Assembly: GCF_048263965.1 (NCBI RefSeq)
Contig: NZ_JBLXDO010000016.1
Location: forward strand, 1 to 64,000
Reading direction: 5' to 3'
DNA: 64,000 bases
Origin: Ferrimonas sp048263965
Lineage (GTDB): Bacteria; Pseudomonadota; Gammaproteobacteria; Enterobacterales; Shewanellaceae
Made by a program: the position numbers and the translations under genes. Below the pieces are notes generated by a model. It was not told where the DNA came from. It did no database searches and saw only the letters and a program-made list of their open reading frames with translations. Numbering within the stretch: position 1 is the first letter of the stretch; each line of letters starts with the position of its first letter. Below are positions 43,454 to 51,554 of the stretch, in pieces.

Positions 43454-44250
43454 GCAACAATGTTCATATGGGCCACCGCGCCCGTAAGCGCTTCGGCCAA
43501 AACTTCCTCCACGACATGACGGTGATCGATCGTATCGTTGCCGCCATCCACCCCACCGACGACCACACCCTGGTGGAGATTGGCCCGGGTCTGGGCGCCC
43601 TGACTCAGCCGGTGGCCGAGCAGGTAGAGTGTCTGAACGTGGTGGAGCTGGACCGTGATCTGGCCGAACGCCTGACCCAGCAACCCGGCTGGGGCAACAA
43701 ACTGAAAATCCACCAGGGGGACGCGCTGAAGTTCGACTTCACCTCCCTGATGGAAGAGGGCAAGAAGATGAAGATCTTCGGCAACCTGCCCTACAACATC
43801 TCCACACCGCTGATGTTCCACCTGTTCGAGTACGCCGACAAGGTGGAGAACATGCACTTCATGCTGCAGAAAGAGGTGGTAGAGCGTCTGTGTGCCGGAC
43901 CGGGCCACAAGAACTACGGTCGCCTGACGGTGATGGCCCAGTACTACTGCAAGGCACTGCCGGTGCTGGAAGTGGGTCCCGGAGCCTTCACCCCGCCTCC
44001 CAAGGTAGACTCCGCCGTGGTACGTCTGGTGCCCCACAAGGAGAAGCCCTACCCGGTGGATGACGTCGAAGTGCTGAGCCAGGTGTGCCTGACCGCCTTC
44101 AACATGCGTCGTAAGACCCTGAGAAACAGCTTCAAGGGCAAGCTGGATGCGGCCGCCTTCGAGGAGCTTGGCATCGACCCCGGCCTGCGCCCCGAACAGC
44201 TGCCGGTGTCCGACTTTATCGCCATCGCCAACTACCTCTGCCGTCACTGA
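43450..44250 (+). CDS. rsmA: 16S rRNA dimethyladenosine transferase
   Basis: KsgA: dimethylates two adjacent adenosines (A1518/A1519) near the 3' end of 16S rRNA. 266 residues with RKRFGQNFLHD, SAM motif VEIGPGLGALT, and motif IV NLPYNISTPL. Overlaps pdxA by four bases; apaG follows after seven. Confidence 0.97.
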   Translation: MSNNVHMGHRARKRFGQNFLHDMTVIDRIVAAIHPTDDHTLVEIGPGLGALTQPVAEQVECLNVVELDRDLAERLTQQPGWGNKLKIHQGDALKFDFTSLMEEGKKMKIFGNLPYNISTPLMFHLFEYADKVENMHFMLQKEVVERLCAGPGHKNYGRLTVMAQYYCKALPVLEVGPGAFTPPPKVDSAVVRLVPHKEKPYPVDDVEVLSQVCLTAFNMRRKTLRNSFKGKLDAAAFEELGIDPGLRPEQLPVSDFIAIANYLCRH

Positions 44251-44257
44251 GGCCAGC

Positions 44258-44632
44258 ATGCGTCTTCCGCCCCTGCAGATTCAGGTTGAAAGTCAGTACG
44301 TCGCCGAGCAGTCCCAGCCGGAGAAACAGCAGTTCCTGTTTCAATACACGGTGACCATGGAAAACCGGCACGATAGGACCCTGACCCTGACTCACAGGCA
44401 CTGGAAGATCACCGACGGCAACGGCAGCCTCAATGAGGTGAGTGGTGAAGGGGTGGTGGGCCAGACCCCCACCCTGGCACCCGGCGAACGATTCAGCTAC
44501 TCCAGCGCCGTTACCCTGGCCACCCCGGTGGGCAGCATGGCGGGCTTCTACACCCTACTCAGCGAAGATGGCCAGGTTCTGCAGAGCCCCATCGACCGCT
44601 TCCCTCTGAAAAATCCCAGGAGCCTCCACTAG
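44258..44632 (+). CDS. apaG: ApaG/CorD family protein
   Basis: 124-residue beta-sandwich protein. Family segments: FLFQYTVTMENRHDRTLTLTHRHWKITDGNG and the glycine-rich EVSGEGVVGQTPTLAPGERFSYSS. Related to the F-box-associated ApaG domain; linked to Co2+ tolerance in Salmonella (CorD), biochemical role unclear. The ATG at 44258 follows GAGGCCAGC and lies seven bases after rsmA; the frame is open earlier but inside rsmA. Confidence 0.93.
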   Translation: MRLPPLQIQVESQYVAEQSQPEKQQFLFQYTVTMENRHDRTLTLTHRHWKITDGNGSLNEVSGEGVVGQTPTLAPGERFSYSSAVTLATPVGSMAGFYTLLSEDGQVLQSPIDRFPLKNPRSLH

Positions 44633-44634
44633 GC

Positions 44635-45453
44635 ATGGCCAACTACTTTGTCGGCGATATTCAGGGATGCTACGACGAGCTGCGGAAACTGATGGACCAG
44701 GTGGGCTTCGATCCCGCCGAGGACGTACTTTGGTGCACCGGTGATCTGGTGGCCCGGGGTCCGGGCTCCCTGGAGGTACTGAGGCTGTTCCGCGATCTGG
44801 GTGATGCCGGCCGCACCGTCCTGGGCAACCACGATCTCCACCTGCTGGCGGTTCATGCCCGGCTGAAGAAGGCCAAACCCAAGGACAGGCTGCAGGCGTT
44901 CCTCGACGCCCCGGACAGCGATGAGCTGATCCAGTGGCTCAGACGCCAGCCCCTGTACCGTCATTTGCCTGAACACAAGGTGATCCTGACCCATGCCGGT
45001 GTCCCGCCACACTGGGGCGTCAACGACGTGATCCATCGTGGCGATGAGGTCAGCGACACCCTGCAATCGGATCACTACCTGGACTTCGTTGCCCAGATGT
45101 ACGGCGACAAGCCGGATCTGGACGACCCGGACGCCAGCGCCTACCAACGCCAGACCTACACCATCAATTGCCTGACCCGGATGCGCCTGCTCTACCCGGA
45201 TGGTCGTCTGGATTTCTACGCCAAGGGCGATCCCGTCGGCGAGGGAACCCTGGTTCCCTGGTTCCGCCTGCCCCACCCCCTGCTTCAGGAGTACCGTCTG
45301 GTGTTTGGTCACTGGGCCGCACTCATGGGCCAATCCCGAACAAGAAATGCCATCAGTCTGGACACCGGCGCCTGCTGGGGTCACTGGCTGACGTTCTGGC
45401 AATTGGAAACGGGTCTGAGATTTACTCAGCACGCAGACAAAGTCTGGGGTTAG
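44635..45453 (+). CDS. apaH: Symmetrical bis(5'-nucleosyl)-tetraphosphatase
   Basis: Hydrolyses Ap4A to two ADP and removes Np4 caps from RNA. 272 residues with the phosphoesterase motifs GDIQGCYDEL (8-17), GDLVARGPGS, LGNHDLHLL and TGACWGHWLTFW. Starts two bases after apaG. Last gene of the six-gene operon. Confidence 0.97.
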   Translation: MANYFVGDIQGCYDELRKLMDQVGFDPAEDVLWCTGDLVARGPGSLEVLRLFRDLGDAGRTVLGNHDLHLLAVHARLKKAKPKDRLQAFLDAPDSDELIQWLRRQPLYRHLPEHKVILTHAGVPPHWGVNDVIHRGDEVSDTLQSDHYLDFVAQMYGDKPDLDDPDASAYQRQTYTINCLTRMRLLYPDGRLDFYAKGDPVGEGTLVPWFRLPHPLLQEYRLVFGHWAALMGQSRTRNAISLDTGACWGHWLTFWQLETGLRFTQHADKVWG

Positions 45454-45573
45454 AAGAGGCGCTTTTCGCCCCTTTATTGTTGGATAAATCGGCATGATGG
45501 CTGCTGCAAACTGGTTGCCAGCTTGATAACATGGTGTGCGTTGGGGGATCACACACCAAGGACCATACTAATA

Positions 45574-47598
45574 ATGAAACTCACCGTCTCACTTCGCATC
45601 ATCGGAGGGTTCACCTTCGTCACCCTGCTGCTGCTGATTCTGGGCGGCCTGTCCCTGTCCAGTATCAACACGGTGGAAGAGCACACCAATACCTATAAGA
45701 AGTTCGCGGTACCGGCCAAGGACAAGGTCAACGAAGTCAGCCTGAAACTCAATCAGCAGTTCATCACCATTCAATCCGCCCACGACGCGGATCAGACCGA
45801 CGCCCTTGCGCCCCTGCAGCAGCAGCTCCAGGAGCAGCAAAACCAACTCAACAGCCAGATCTCCGCCCTGGACACCCTGCTGCAGACCCGCCCCGATTTT
45901 GGATTGAACGCCGGCAATGCCAGCAGCTTCAACAACGCCTTTGAGCAGGCCTGGAGCGAAATTCTGCAGGCCAAGCGAGCACTGAGCCAGGGGCAGGCAA
46001 GCCTGACCGAGCAGATCGACACCATGGAGATGGCCGGTGACGATGCCAGCTCCATCTTGCTGGATCTGATGGATCTTGAAGCCTCCGACAACGCCACCGA
46101 GCGCCAGATGGCGGGTGAAGCCAACAACATGGACAGCGCCGTGGCCAGCATGGTGGCCATCGGCCTGGAGCTGAACAAGATCGGTACCCTGGCGGATCTG
46201 GAGACTCTGAGAGGGGAAACCGAGTTTCTGCTGCGCAGCCTGGATTACCGCATGGAGGCGATGGTCGCCGACGGTGAGGCCACCGGCCAGCAGGATCTGG
46301 TGCAGGAGCTGACCGACAACCTGGACGTCCTCACCGGCTTCCTGCGCGGCGACAACAACCTCATCGACCTGCAGGGCAACAACCTGCGTCAGGCTCAGCT
46401 GGTGGACATCAAGCTGGGTGAGGCCCGCAGCCAGTACGATGCCCTGATCGCCCTGACCCAGACTCTGCAGCAGCAACTGGCTGCCATCAGCGACGATACC
46501 GGCAACCTGGCCATGGAATCGCTGGAGTCCACCCGCAGCCTCACCATGGCGGTGATGCTGGGCTCCATCCTGGTGGCCACCCTGATCAGCCTGCGCACCC
46601 GCAAGTCGATCACCAAGCCGCTGGATCACGTCAACGAGGTACTGGCGGTACTGGCCAGCGGTGACCTGACCAAGCGACTGGATCTGCCTGCCCACGACGA
46701 ATTCGGCAAACTGGCGGGCAACATCAACGCCCTCTCCGACGCGCTGAGGGAGCTGATCCGCTCCATTACCGAGCGCGCCGACCAGCTGGCCGCCGCCGCC
46801 GAAGAGACCTCTGCGGTGACCGCCCAGACCACTTCAGGCATCCAGGAACAGACCAGCCAGATTGAGCAGGTGGCCAGTGCCACCAACCAGCTCTCCAGCT
46901 CCGCCAACCAGGTGGCCACCAACGCCAATGATGCCCTGGGTGAAACCCAGCAGGCAGACGATGAGACCCGCCAGGCCCGCAGCCTGTCGGAGAACAACGG
47001 CGTCATCATCCAGAACCTGGCGGACGAAGTGGAGCGCACCGCCCAGGTGATCAACAAGCTCAACAGCGACACCGCCGCCATCGGCAGCATCCTGGATGTG
47101 ATTCGCGGCATCGCCGAGCAGACCAACCTGTTGGCCCTGAACGCCGCCATCGAGGCAGCCCGGGCCGGAGAGCAGGGCCGCGGCTTTGCCGTGGTAGCGG
47201 ATGAGGTCCGCTCTCTCGCCTCCCGCACCCAGGAGTCCACCACAGAGATTCAGCAGATGATCGAAGTGGTCCAGGCCGGTGCTCAGGAAGCGGAAGAGGT
47301 GATGCAGAAGAGCCAGGAGCAGGCCCGTCGCAGTGTAACCACCACAGAGGAAGCCAACACCGCCCTGGAAGCGATTACCCGCTCCGTGGCCGGAGTGGTC
47401 AGCGCCGGCAACCAGATCTCCCAGGCGGCGGCGGAGCAGAACACCGTCTCCCAGACCATCTCCGAGAAGCTGGAGCAGATCGCCACCATCTCCGAGCAGA
47501 CCTCCTCCGGTGCCATCCAGACCGCCTCCTCCAGTCAGCAGGTGGCCCAGCTGGCCGAAGAGCTGCAACAGCAGGTGCGCCGCTTCAAGGTGGTCTAA
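45574..47598 (+). CDS. Methyl-accepting chemotaxis protein
   Basis: A 674-residue chemoreceptor. Membrane helix 1 (about 8-28), a long helical periplasmic sensor (about 30-320, many Gln/Leu heptads), membrane helix 2 (about 325-345), HAMP, and a signalling domain with the conserved hairpin tip IRGIAEQTNLLALNAAIEAA and GRGFAVVADEVRSLASR. No C-terminal NWETF methyltransferase-binding pentapeptide (ends QVRRFKVV). Ligand unknown. The ATG at 45574 has CCAAGGA upstream. Not part of the apaH operon by spacing. Confidence 0.93.
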   Translation: MKLTVSLRIIGGFTFVTLLLLILGGLSLSSINTVEEHTNTYKKFAVPAKDKVNEVSLKLNQQFITIQSAHDADQTDALAPLQQQLQEQQNQLNSQISALDTLLQTRPDFGLNAGNASSFNNAFEQAWSEILQAKRALSQGQASLTEQIDTMEMAGDDASSILLDLMDLEASDNATERQMAGEANNMDSAVASMVAIGLELNKIGTLADLETLRGETEFLLRSLDYRMEAMVADGEATGQQDLVQELTDNLDVLTGFLRGDNNLIDLQGNNLRQAQLVDIKLGEARSQYDALIALTQTLQQQLAAISDDTGNLAMESLESTRSLTMAVMLGSILVATLISLRTRKSITKPLDHVNEVLAVLASGDLTKRLDLPAHDEFGKLAGNINALSDALRELIRSITERADQLAAAAEETSAVTAQTTSGIQEQTSQIEQVASATNQLSSSANQVATNANDALGETQQADDETRQARSLSENNGVIIQNLADEVERTAQVINKLNSDTAAIGSILDVIRGIAEQTNLLALNAAIEAARAGEQGRGFAVVADEVRSLASRTQESTTEIQQMIEVVQAGAQEAEEVMQKSQEQARRSVTTTEEANTALEAITRSVAGVVSAGNQISQAAAEQNTVSQTISEKLEQIATISEQTSSGAIQTASSSQQVAQLAEELQQQVRRFKVV

Positions 47599-47615
47599 AC
47601 CTCGAAATTCGGACA

Positions 47616-47650
47616 ACAAAAAAGGCGACCCCAGGGTCGCCTTTTTTTTT
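47616..47650 (+). terminator. Terminator of the chemoreceptor gene
   Basis: AAAGGCGACCC / GGGTCGCCTTT stem with a CA loop and a long T run. The IS element begins seven bases later. Confidence 0.92.
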
Positions 47651-47696
47651 GAGTCGTGTCCCGTCCTGAAATAGGTTTACACATTGGAGACCTATT

Positions 47697-48095
47697 ATGG
47701 GCAAACCAACAATAGCAAGGCGTAAGCGCACTCAACGTGATTACCCACTGTCCTTTAAACTGTCCGTAGTCGAGCAGGTAGAAAAAGGGGAAATGACATA
47801 CATCCAGGCACAAAAGCGCTACGGTATACAAGGAACGACCACCGTGCTTGTCTGGCTAAGAAAGCACGGCCAAAAGGACTGGTCACATACAAGGATGCCT
47901 GCCATGCCCATTGCCAAGGAAACCCCTGCCCAAACCATCAAACGCCTGGAAAGAGAACTTGAGGATGAGCGTCTGAGAACGCTGTACCTCAACATGATGG
48001 TCGATGATATTGATGCCCACTACGGCACTCAGCTGCGAAAAAAGCTTTTAGCCGAGTGGCCAGAACACTTCAAGCCAAGCAAAAAGCCGCGCTGA
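47697..48095 (+). CDS. IS3-family transposase OrfA
   Basis: 132 residues. The N-terminal half is a helix-turn-helix (YPLSFKLSVVEQVEKGEMTY, AQKRYGIQGTTTVLVWLRKHG) that binds the inverted repeats; the end is a leucine-zipper-like helix (QTIKRLERELEDERLRTLYLNMMVDDI). The frame ends beyond the slippery site at 48038. Overlaps OrfB in the -1 frame. Confidence 0.9.
   Translation: MGKPTIARRKRTQRDYPLSFKLSVVEQVEKGEMTYIQAQKRYGIQGTTTVLVWLRKHGQKDWSHTRMPAMPIAKETPAQTIKRLERELEDERLRTLYLNMMVDDIDAHYGTQLRKKLLAEWPEHFKPSKKPR
48038..48044 (+). promoter_or_regulatory. Programmed -1 frameshift site of the IS3 element
   Basis: A-AAA-AAG in the OrfA reading frame (codons CGA AAA AAG), a classic -1 slippery heptamer. 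Slipping one base back leads into the OrfB frame and yields the OrfAB fusion transposase. Confidence 0.8.
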
Positions 48096-48910
48096 GCCGG
48101 CTGTGTCGACTTGAAGGGGTAACTCGGCAAGCACTCTATCAGCGAGAGAAGCGCTACAAGACCAGGCAGCAGAGTCTGAAGCCACTGCTGTCTATGGTGA
48201 TGGAGCTCAGGCGATACATGCCCCGCTTGGGCACCAGAAAACTCTACTTCCTGCTCAAGCCCAAGTTGAAAGAGAGCGGCATCAAGCTTGGCCGTGATGG
48301 CTTGTTCCACTATCTGCGCCATCATCAGTTGTTGGTGAAGCCCAAACGCAGCTACATCAAGACCACCTGGAGTAAACACTGGATGAAGAAGCATCCGAAC
48401 CTGTTCTCCGACATGGTGGTAACCAGGCCAGAGCAGGCCTTCGTCAGTGACATTACCTACGTCGAGAGTAACGAAGGCATCCATTACCTGTCATTGGTTA
48501 CTGATGCGAGCTCCCGAAAGATAATGGGCCATGAGCTCAGTCGAGAGATGAAAGCCTGCGATACAGTGAAAGCGCTGAAGCGAGCGGTGGGAAATCGAGT
48601 CACTCAGAAGCCCCTGGTTCATCACTCGGACCGCGGCAGTCAGTACTGCTCGGCGATATACCAACAGGCGTTGGCCAAATCGAACATCACGCCATCGATG
48701 ACCGATGGCTATGACTGTTATCAGAACGCACTGGCTGAGCGGGTCAACGGCATCTTAAAACAGGAGTTCCTGATTACTCGGTGCAAGACCTTCAATGAGC
48801 TTGAGAGAGTGATAGAAGAGTCCATCTGGACCTACAATCATCGAAGGCCGCANNNNNNNNNNGGAATGAAAACACCGGAAGAGGTGCATAGAAAAGCCAG
48901 TTGTCACTGA
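48056..48910 (+). CDS. IS3-family transposase OrfB with a 10-base assembly gap
   Basis: 284 residues with the retroviral-type integrase core: first Asp in FVSDITYVES, second in VHHSDRGSQYCSAIYQQAL, Glu in NALAERVNGILKQEFL. An HTH_21 segment (RRYMPRLGTRKLYFLLKPKL) precedes it. Ten unresolved bases (48853-48862) fall in the conserved HRRP-HLSL-GMKTP box near the end; the frame is intact if the gap is truly ten bases. Made mainly as OrfAB by frameshift; the internal ATG may not be used. Confidence 0.9.
   Translation: MARTLQAKQKAALSRLCRLEGVTRQALYQREKRYKTRQQSLKPLLSMVMELRRYMPRLGTRKLYFLLKPKLKESGIKLGRDGLFHYLRHHQLLVKPKRSYIKTTWSKHWMKKHPNLFSDMVVTRPEQAFVSDITYVESNEGIHYLSLVTDASSRKIMGHELSREMKACDTVKALKRAVGNRVTQKPLVHHSDRGSQYCSAIYQQALAKSNITPSMTDGYDCYQNALAERVNGILKQEFLITRCKTFNELERVIEESIWTYNHRRPXXXXGMKTPEEVHRKASCH
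48853..48862. other. Run of 10 N (assembly gap or unresolved bases)
   Basis: Ten unknown bases inside the IS transposase gene. The reading frame continues correctly across a ten-base gap, so the length is probably right and the region is ambiguous between copies of the element. Confidence 0.99.
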
Positions 48911-48962
48911 CAACTGGCTTAGTCAAAAACCGTCAACGTATTTTAGGACGGGTCATCGGGAA

Positions 48963-49352
48963 CTAGCCGCCGATACGCTCGCGGATGGCGCCGACGATCT
49001 GAGAGCCGTCGTGGCCATTGGAGGTGGCCCAGTCCAGCACCGTCTTACCGTCAAACTCAGGTTTTTGCAGGCTCTTGGCGGACAGACGCTTCACCAGGAA
49101 TACGCCCACGTCGTTGGCGTTGTTGGTAATGGCACTGCGGATCATGGTTTCACCGTTGCAGCGAATGCCGTCGTAGATGTTGCGTACCTTAACATTGGAC
49201 TCTTTCAGCTTCTTGCGCAGCCGGCTTTTGTTGTCATCGTGCACGTACTGGCAGATGTTGGCGATCAGTTGGTCGTTCGCCTGAACCTGCGGTGTCCAAG
49301 CCATGTTCACAACCAGGGCTGCCGCCACCGCCAGACTCAGATGGGTCTTCAT
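48963..49352 (-). CDS. Exported DUF3718 protein
   Basis: A 129-residue protein with a signal peptide (about 1-25, cleavage near VQANDQ). The mature part has the DUF3718 pattern ANICQYVHDDNKSRLRKKLK, IYDGIRCNGETMIRSAITN with a paired Cys, and an ankyrin-like GKTVLDWATSNGHDGSQIV at the end. Periplasmic, function unknown. ATG at 49352 after AAGGAGTGGTGCG. The IS element lies eight bases beyond its stop codon and may have removed its own terminator. Confidence 0.8.
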   Translation of the reverse strand: MKTHLSLAVAAALVVNMAWTPQVQANDQLIANICQYVHDDNKSRLRKKLKESNVKVRNIYDGIRCNGETMIRSAITNNANDVGVFLVKRLSAKSLQKPEFDGKTVLDWATSNGHDGSQIVGAIRERIGG

Positions 49353-49479
49353 CGCACCACTCCTTGTTACTTATCGTTATTAAAAGATTTACATAGGGTA
49401 ACAGCGACAGCTTACCCCAGATGCTTAACGATGCAAACCGGGAGCATATGGAACCATAACAAGAGGTTAGGAATGTGAC

Positions 49480-49971
49480 TCAGTCGTACACCCGCTCCAG
49501 GGTGACGAAGTGGAGCTCACAGGCATTGGCCTCATCGGCGGGCCTGATCTGGCGCTCCAGTTCACGCCACTGCAGCTGCTGATAATCGGGAAAGCGGGTG
49601 TCCCCCTCCACTTGCAGCTGGGCCAGGGTCAGGTAGAGCCGGTCCGCCTTCGGCAACAGGCTGGCGTAGAGTTGACCGCCGCCGATGATCATCACCTCCT
49701 CCTCGTGGTCCAGCAGTGCCAGGGCCTCATCGATGCTGGCCACCCGGGTCACGCCCTCGGGCTGATACGCCGGGTTGCGGGAGATCACCACATTGTGGCG
49801 TCCAGGCAGGGGGCGGCCGATGGAGTCGAAGGTGCGGCGCCCCATCACCACTGGCTTTCCCATGGTGACGGCTTTGAAGTGTTTCAGATCGGCGGGCAGA
49901 TGCCAGGGCATCTGGTTCTCTTTGCCAATGACCCGATCAAAGGCCATGCAGGCAATCATGGAAAGGCGCAT
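49480..49971 (-). CDS. folA: Dihydrofolate reductase
   Basis: Reduces dihydrofolate to tetrahydrofolate with NADPH. 163 residues (159 in E. coli) with IACMAFDRVIGKENQMPWHLPADLKHF (catalytic Asp in PADL), VVMGRRTFDSIGRPLPGR and EVMIIGGGQLYASLLP. The ATG at 49971 has AGGA eight bases upstream. A MITE-like repeat begins 13 bases upstream of this start, so the folA promoter must lie inside that repeat or come from beyond it. Confidence 0.96.
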   Translation of the reverse strand: MRLSMIACMAFDRVIGKENQMPWHLPADLKHFKAVTMGKPVVMGRRTFDSIGRPLPGRHNVVISRNPAYQPEGVTRVASIDEALALLDHEEEVMIIGGGQLYASLLPKADRLYLTLAQLQVEGDTRFPDYQQLQWRELERQIRPADEANACELHFVTLERVYD

Positions 49972-49983
49972 CCGTAGTTCCTA

Positions 49984-50227
49984 GGGCGTGTTTATCTTTG
50001 GTGTTTAGTCTTTGGCCGAGGATGACGGCAATCAATCAAGGCGTTCGACTGCAGACATAGTGGTGTTATGTTGAAGTCGAACAACGCTGAGTGGTTGTCG
50101 TCAGTCCGGCCCCGAAGGGCGCTGCCATCTTCCAGAGTGACCGCTCTGCTGCAGCGGACTCCCTGCATCTTAATGCCACAAGTACCAGATGCTGAAGCAA
50201 AAACATTCAGCAAAGGTCAACATGCCT
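49984..50227. mobile_element. MITE-like element between folA and yjjB
   Basis: A 244-bp non-coding block with imperfect terminal inverted repeats: GGGCGTGTTTATCTTTGGTG on the left and AGGCATGTTGACCTTTGCTG on the right (minus strand), 15 of 20 matching. It is bordered by TA on both sides (49982-49983, 50228-50229), suggesting a TA target duplication. Inside are several hairpins: GTTCGACT/AGTCGAAC (50043-50082), AACAAC...GTTGT, GCCC-CGAA-GGGC and CCGCT/AGCGG. No transposase; a 73-codon open frame spans it on the minus strand but is not supported as a gene. A parent IS of the IS5 type is possible. Confidence 0.6.
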
Positions 50228-50694
50228 TAGATAATGGGTTTGTTCCGGTACCAGATGAGGCCGGGCATCGCCAGCCCCACGCTCAGGGCTCCCAGGATAA
50301 ACAGGGTCTTCAGGGCGTTGTACACCACGGGCATCAGGCTCTCCGCCGTCACTCCCAGAGCGCTCATCTCCACCAGGCCAATGACGGTGTTAAAGGCAAA
50401 GGTACCGGGGATCATGGGGATGATGGCGGCCACCCCAAACAGCTGCATCGGCGCCAGGGTCTCCCTGGACCAGCGTACCGACAGGAAGCCGACCGTCACC
50501 GAGGCCGCAAAGGTGGCCCACTCGATGGGGGCCCCCCAGGTCATGCACAGGCCGCGAACCATGTGACCGACCGCCCCGGCCAGGCCGCAGCGCCACAGGA
50601 AACGGCCGGGCACGTTGAACACCATGGCAAAGCCCACCGCGGGGATGGCGGCGATGGCGCCGTTGATCACCAGTTGCAGCAGGTTCATATCCAC
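50227..50694 (-). CDS. yjjB: YjjB subunit of a ThrE-type exporter
   Basis: A 155-residue inner-membrane protein with four membrane helices (DUF3815, C-terminal half of the ThrE family; 157 residues in E. coli). Core segments: NGAIAAIPAVGFAMVFNVP, RFLWRCGLAGAVGHMVRGL and IPMIPGTFAFNTVIGL. Works with YjjP; the E. coli pair exports succinate. Its start overlaps the yjjP end by ten bases. Its TAA stop is at the border of the MITE-like element. Confidence 0.9.
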   Translation of the reverse strand: MDMNLLQLVINGAIAAIPAVGFAMVFNVPGRFLWRCGLAGAVGHMVRGLCMTWGAPIEWATFAASVTVGFLSVRWSRETLAPMQLFGVAAIIPMIPGTFAFNTVIGLVEMSALGVTAESLMPVVYNALKTLFILGALSVGLAMPGLIWYRNKPII

Positions 50695-51449
50695 CCCATC
50701 CCGGTCAATTGCATCGCCAGGGTGATGCCGATGGCGGCGGAGGCGGTCATCAGGGTCGCCTGCCCCCAGCGGGCCAGGCCGACGTTATAGTGGCCCTTGA
50801 CCATATCGGCGATGGCATTGAGCAGAGGAAAGCCGGGCACCAGCATCAACACCGCCGCCGCCATGGCCACCTCGGCGTCCGGGGTGGGCCACACCATGGC
50901 CGCCAACCGGGCCACCAGGGTGGTGACGAAGGCGGTGGCGGCCCAGTTGATCAGCAGATTGAAGTGGCCCTTGGCCAGTTGCTGGCGCACCACCATGCCG
51001 ATGCAGGAGGCCAGCACCGTCAGCAGCACCGCAGTATCGTCAGCGCCGAAGAGGTAGGCGAAACTGCCGCAGGAGGGGCCGATGATCGCCACCACCAGCC
51101 AGCGGTTCCAGGTTTTGGGTTTGAGTTGACGAAGCTTGCGGCCCACCTGGTCCAGATCCAGCAGGCCCTTCTCTGTCATGACGCAGATGCGCTGCACTTC
51201 ACACACCATGTCCATGTTCAGGCCATGGTCCCGCAGGCGACGGGTGGTGGTGACACAACGCTGCTTGTAAAGGGTGGTCAGCACCAGGGAGGTGGAGGAG
51301 ATGGACAGCTCCACGCTCTCGACGCCCAGGGCCACCCCCAGGCGCTGGCCCACGTCTTCCACCAGTTCACTCTCGGCCCCCCAGGCCAACATCAGCTGAG
51401 CGGCTCTGACCGCCAGCCGGGTGATCTCATTCTGCTGAGCGAGTTCCAA
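50685..51449 (-). CDS. yjjP: YjjP subunit of a ThrE-type exporter
   Basis: Inner-membrane protein (DUF1212, N-terminal half of ThrE) of 254 residues (256 in E. coli). A soluble N-terminal domain (about 1-110) with GAESELVEDVGQRLG and VELSISSTSLVLTT is followed by five helices including AAAVLMLVPGFPLLNAIADM. I set the start at TTG 51449: GGGGAG lies seven bases before it and the residues line up with the E. coli start. GTG at 51470 is the alternative. Exports succinate in E. coli together with YjjB. Confidence 0.85.
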   Translation of the reverse strand: MELAQQNEITRLAVRAAQLMLAWGAESELVEDVGQRLGVALGVESVELSISSTSLVLTTLYKQRCVTTTRRLRDHGLNMDMVCEVQRICVMTEKGLLDLDQVGRKLRQLKPKTWNRWLVVAIIGPSCGSFAYLFGADDTAVLLTVLASCIGMVVRQQLAKGHFNLLINWAATAFVTTLVARLAAMVWPTPDAEVAMAAAVLMLVPGFPLLNAIADMVKGHYNVGLARWGQATLMTASAAIGITLAMQLTGMGWI

Positions 51450-51516
51450 CCCCAGACTCCCCAAAAACACGTCTTACAAACAGGTGTATTCTTCGAATAA
51501 TACTCTTTTTCGGCCA

Positions 51517-51543
51517 GCAAAAAGGGGCACGAAGCCCCTTTTT
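51517..51543 (-). terminator. Terminator of obgE
   Basis: AAAAAGGGGC / GCCCCTTTTT stem with a five-base loop; on the minus strand it is followed by T residues, 12 bases after the obgE stop codon. Confidence 0.88.
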
Positions 51544-51554
51544 CACTGTTCAGA

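Larger units (their letters stand above)
47657..48955 (+). mobile_element. Complete IS3-family insertion sequence
   Basis: A 1299-bp element. Imperfect terminal inverted repeats: TGTCCCGTCCTGAAATAGG at 47657 and TGACCCGTCCTAAAATACG at 48955 on the other strand, about 21 of 24 matching. Flanked by a 3-bp direct repeat TCG (47654-47656 and 48956-48958), as expected for target duplication. Two overlapping frames and a slippery heptamer encode an IS3-type OrfAB transposase. It sits between the chemoreceptor terminator and the DUF3718 gene and disrupts no recognisable gene. Confidence 0.9.

Noticed and set aside
48056..48910. IS transposase OrfB as a pseudogene because of the N run
   Set aside because: The frame is kept across the ten unknown bases and the expected four residues fit the conserved box.
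49992..50213. 73-codon open frame inside the MITE-like repeat
   Set aside because: Spans the repeat end to end, including its hairpins; no ribosome site or family resemblance.
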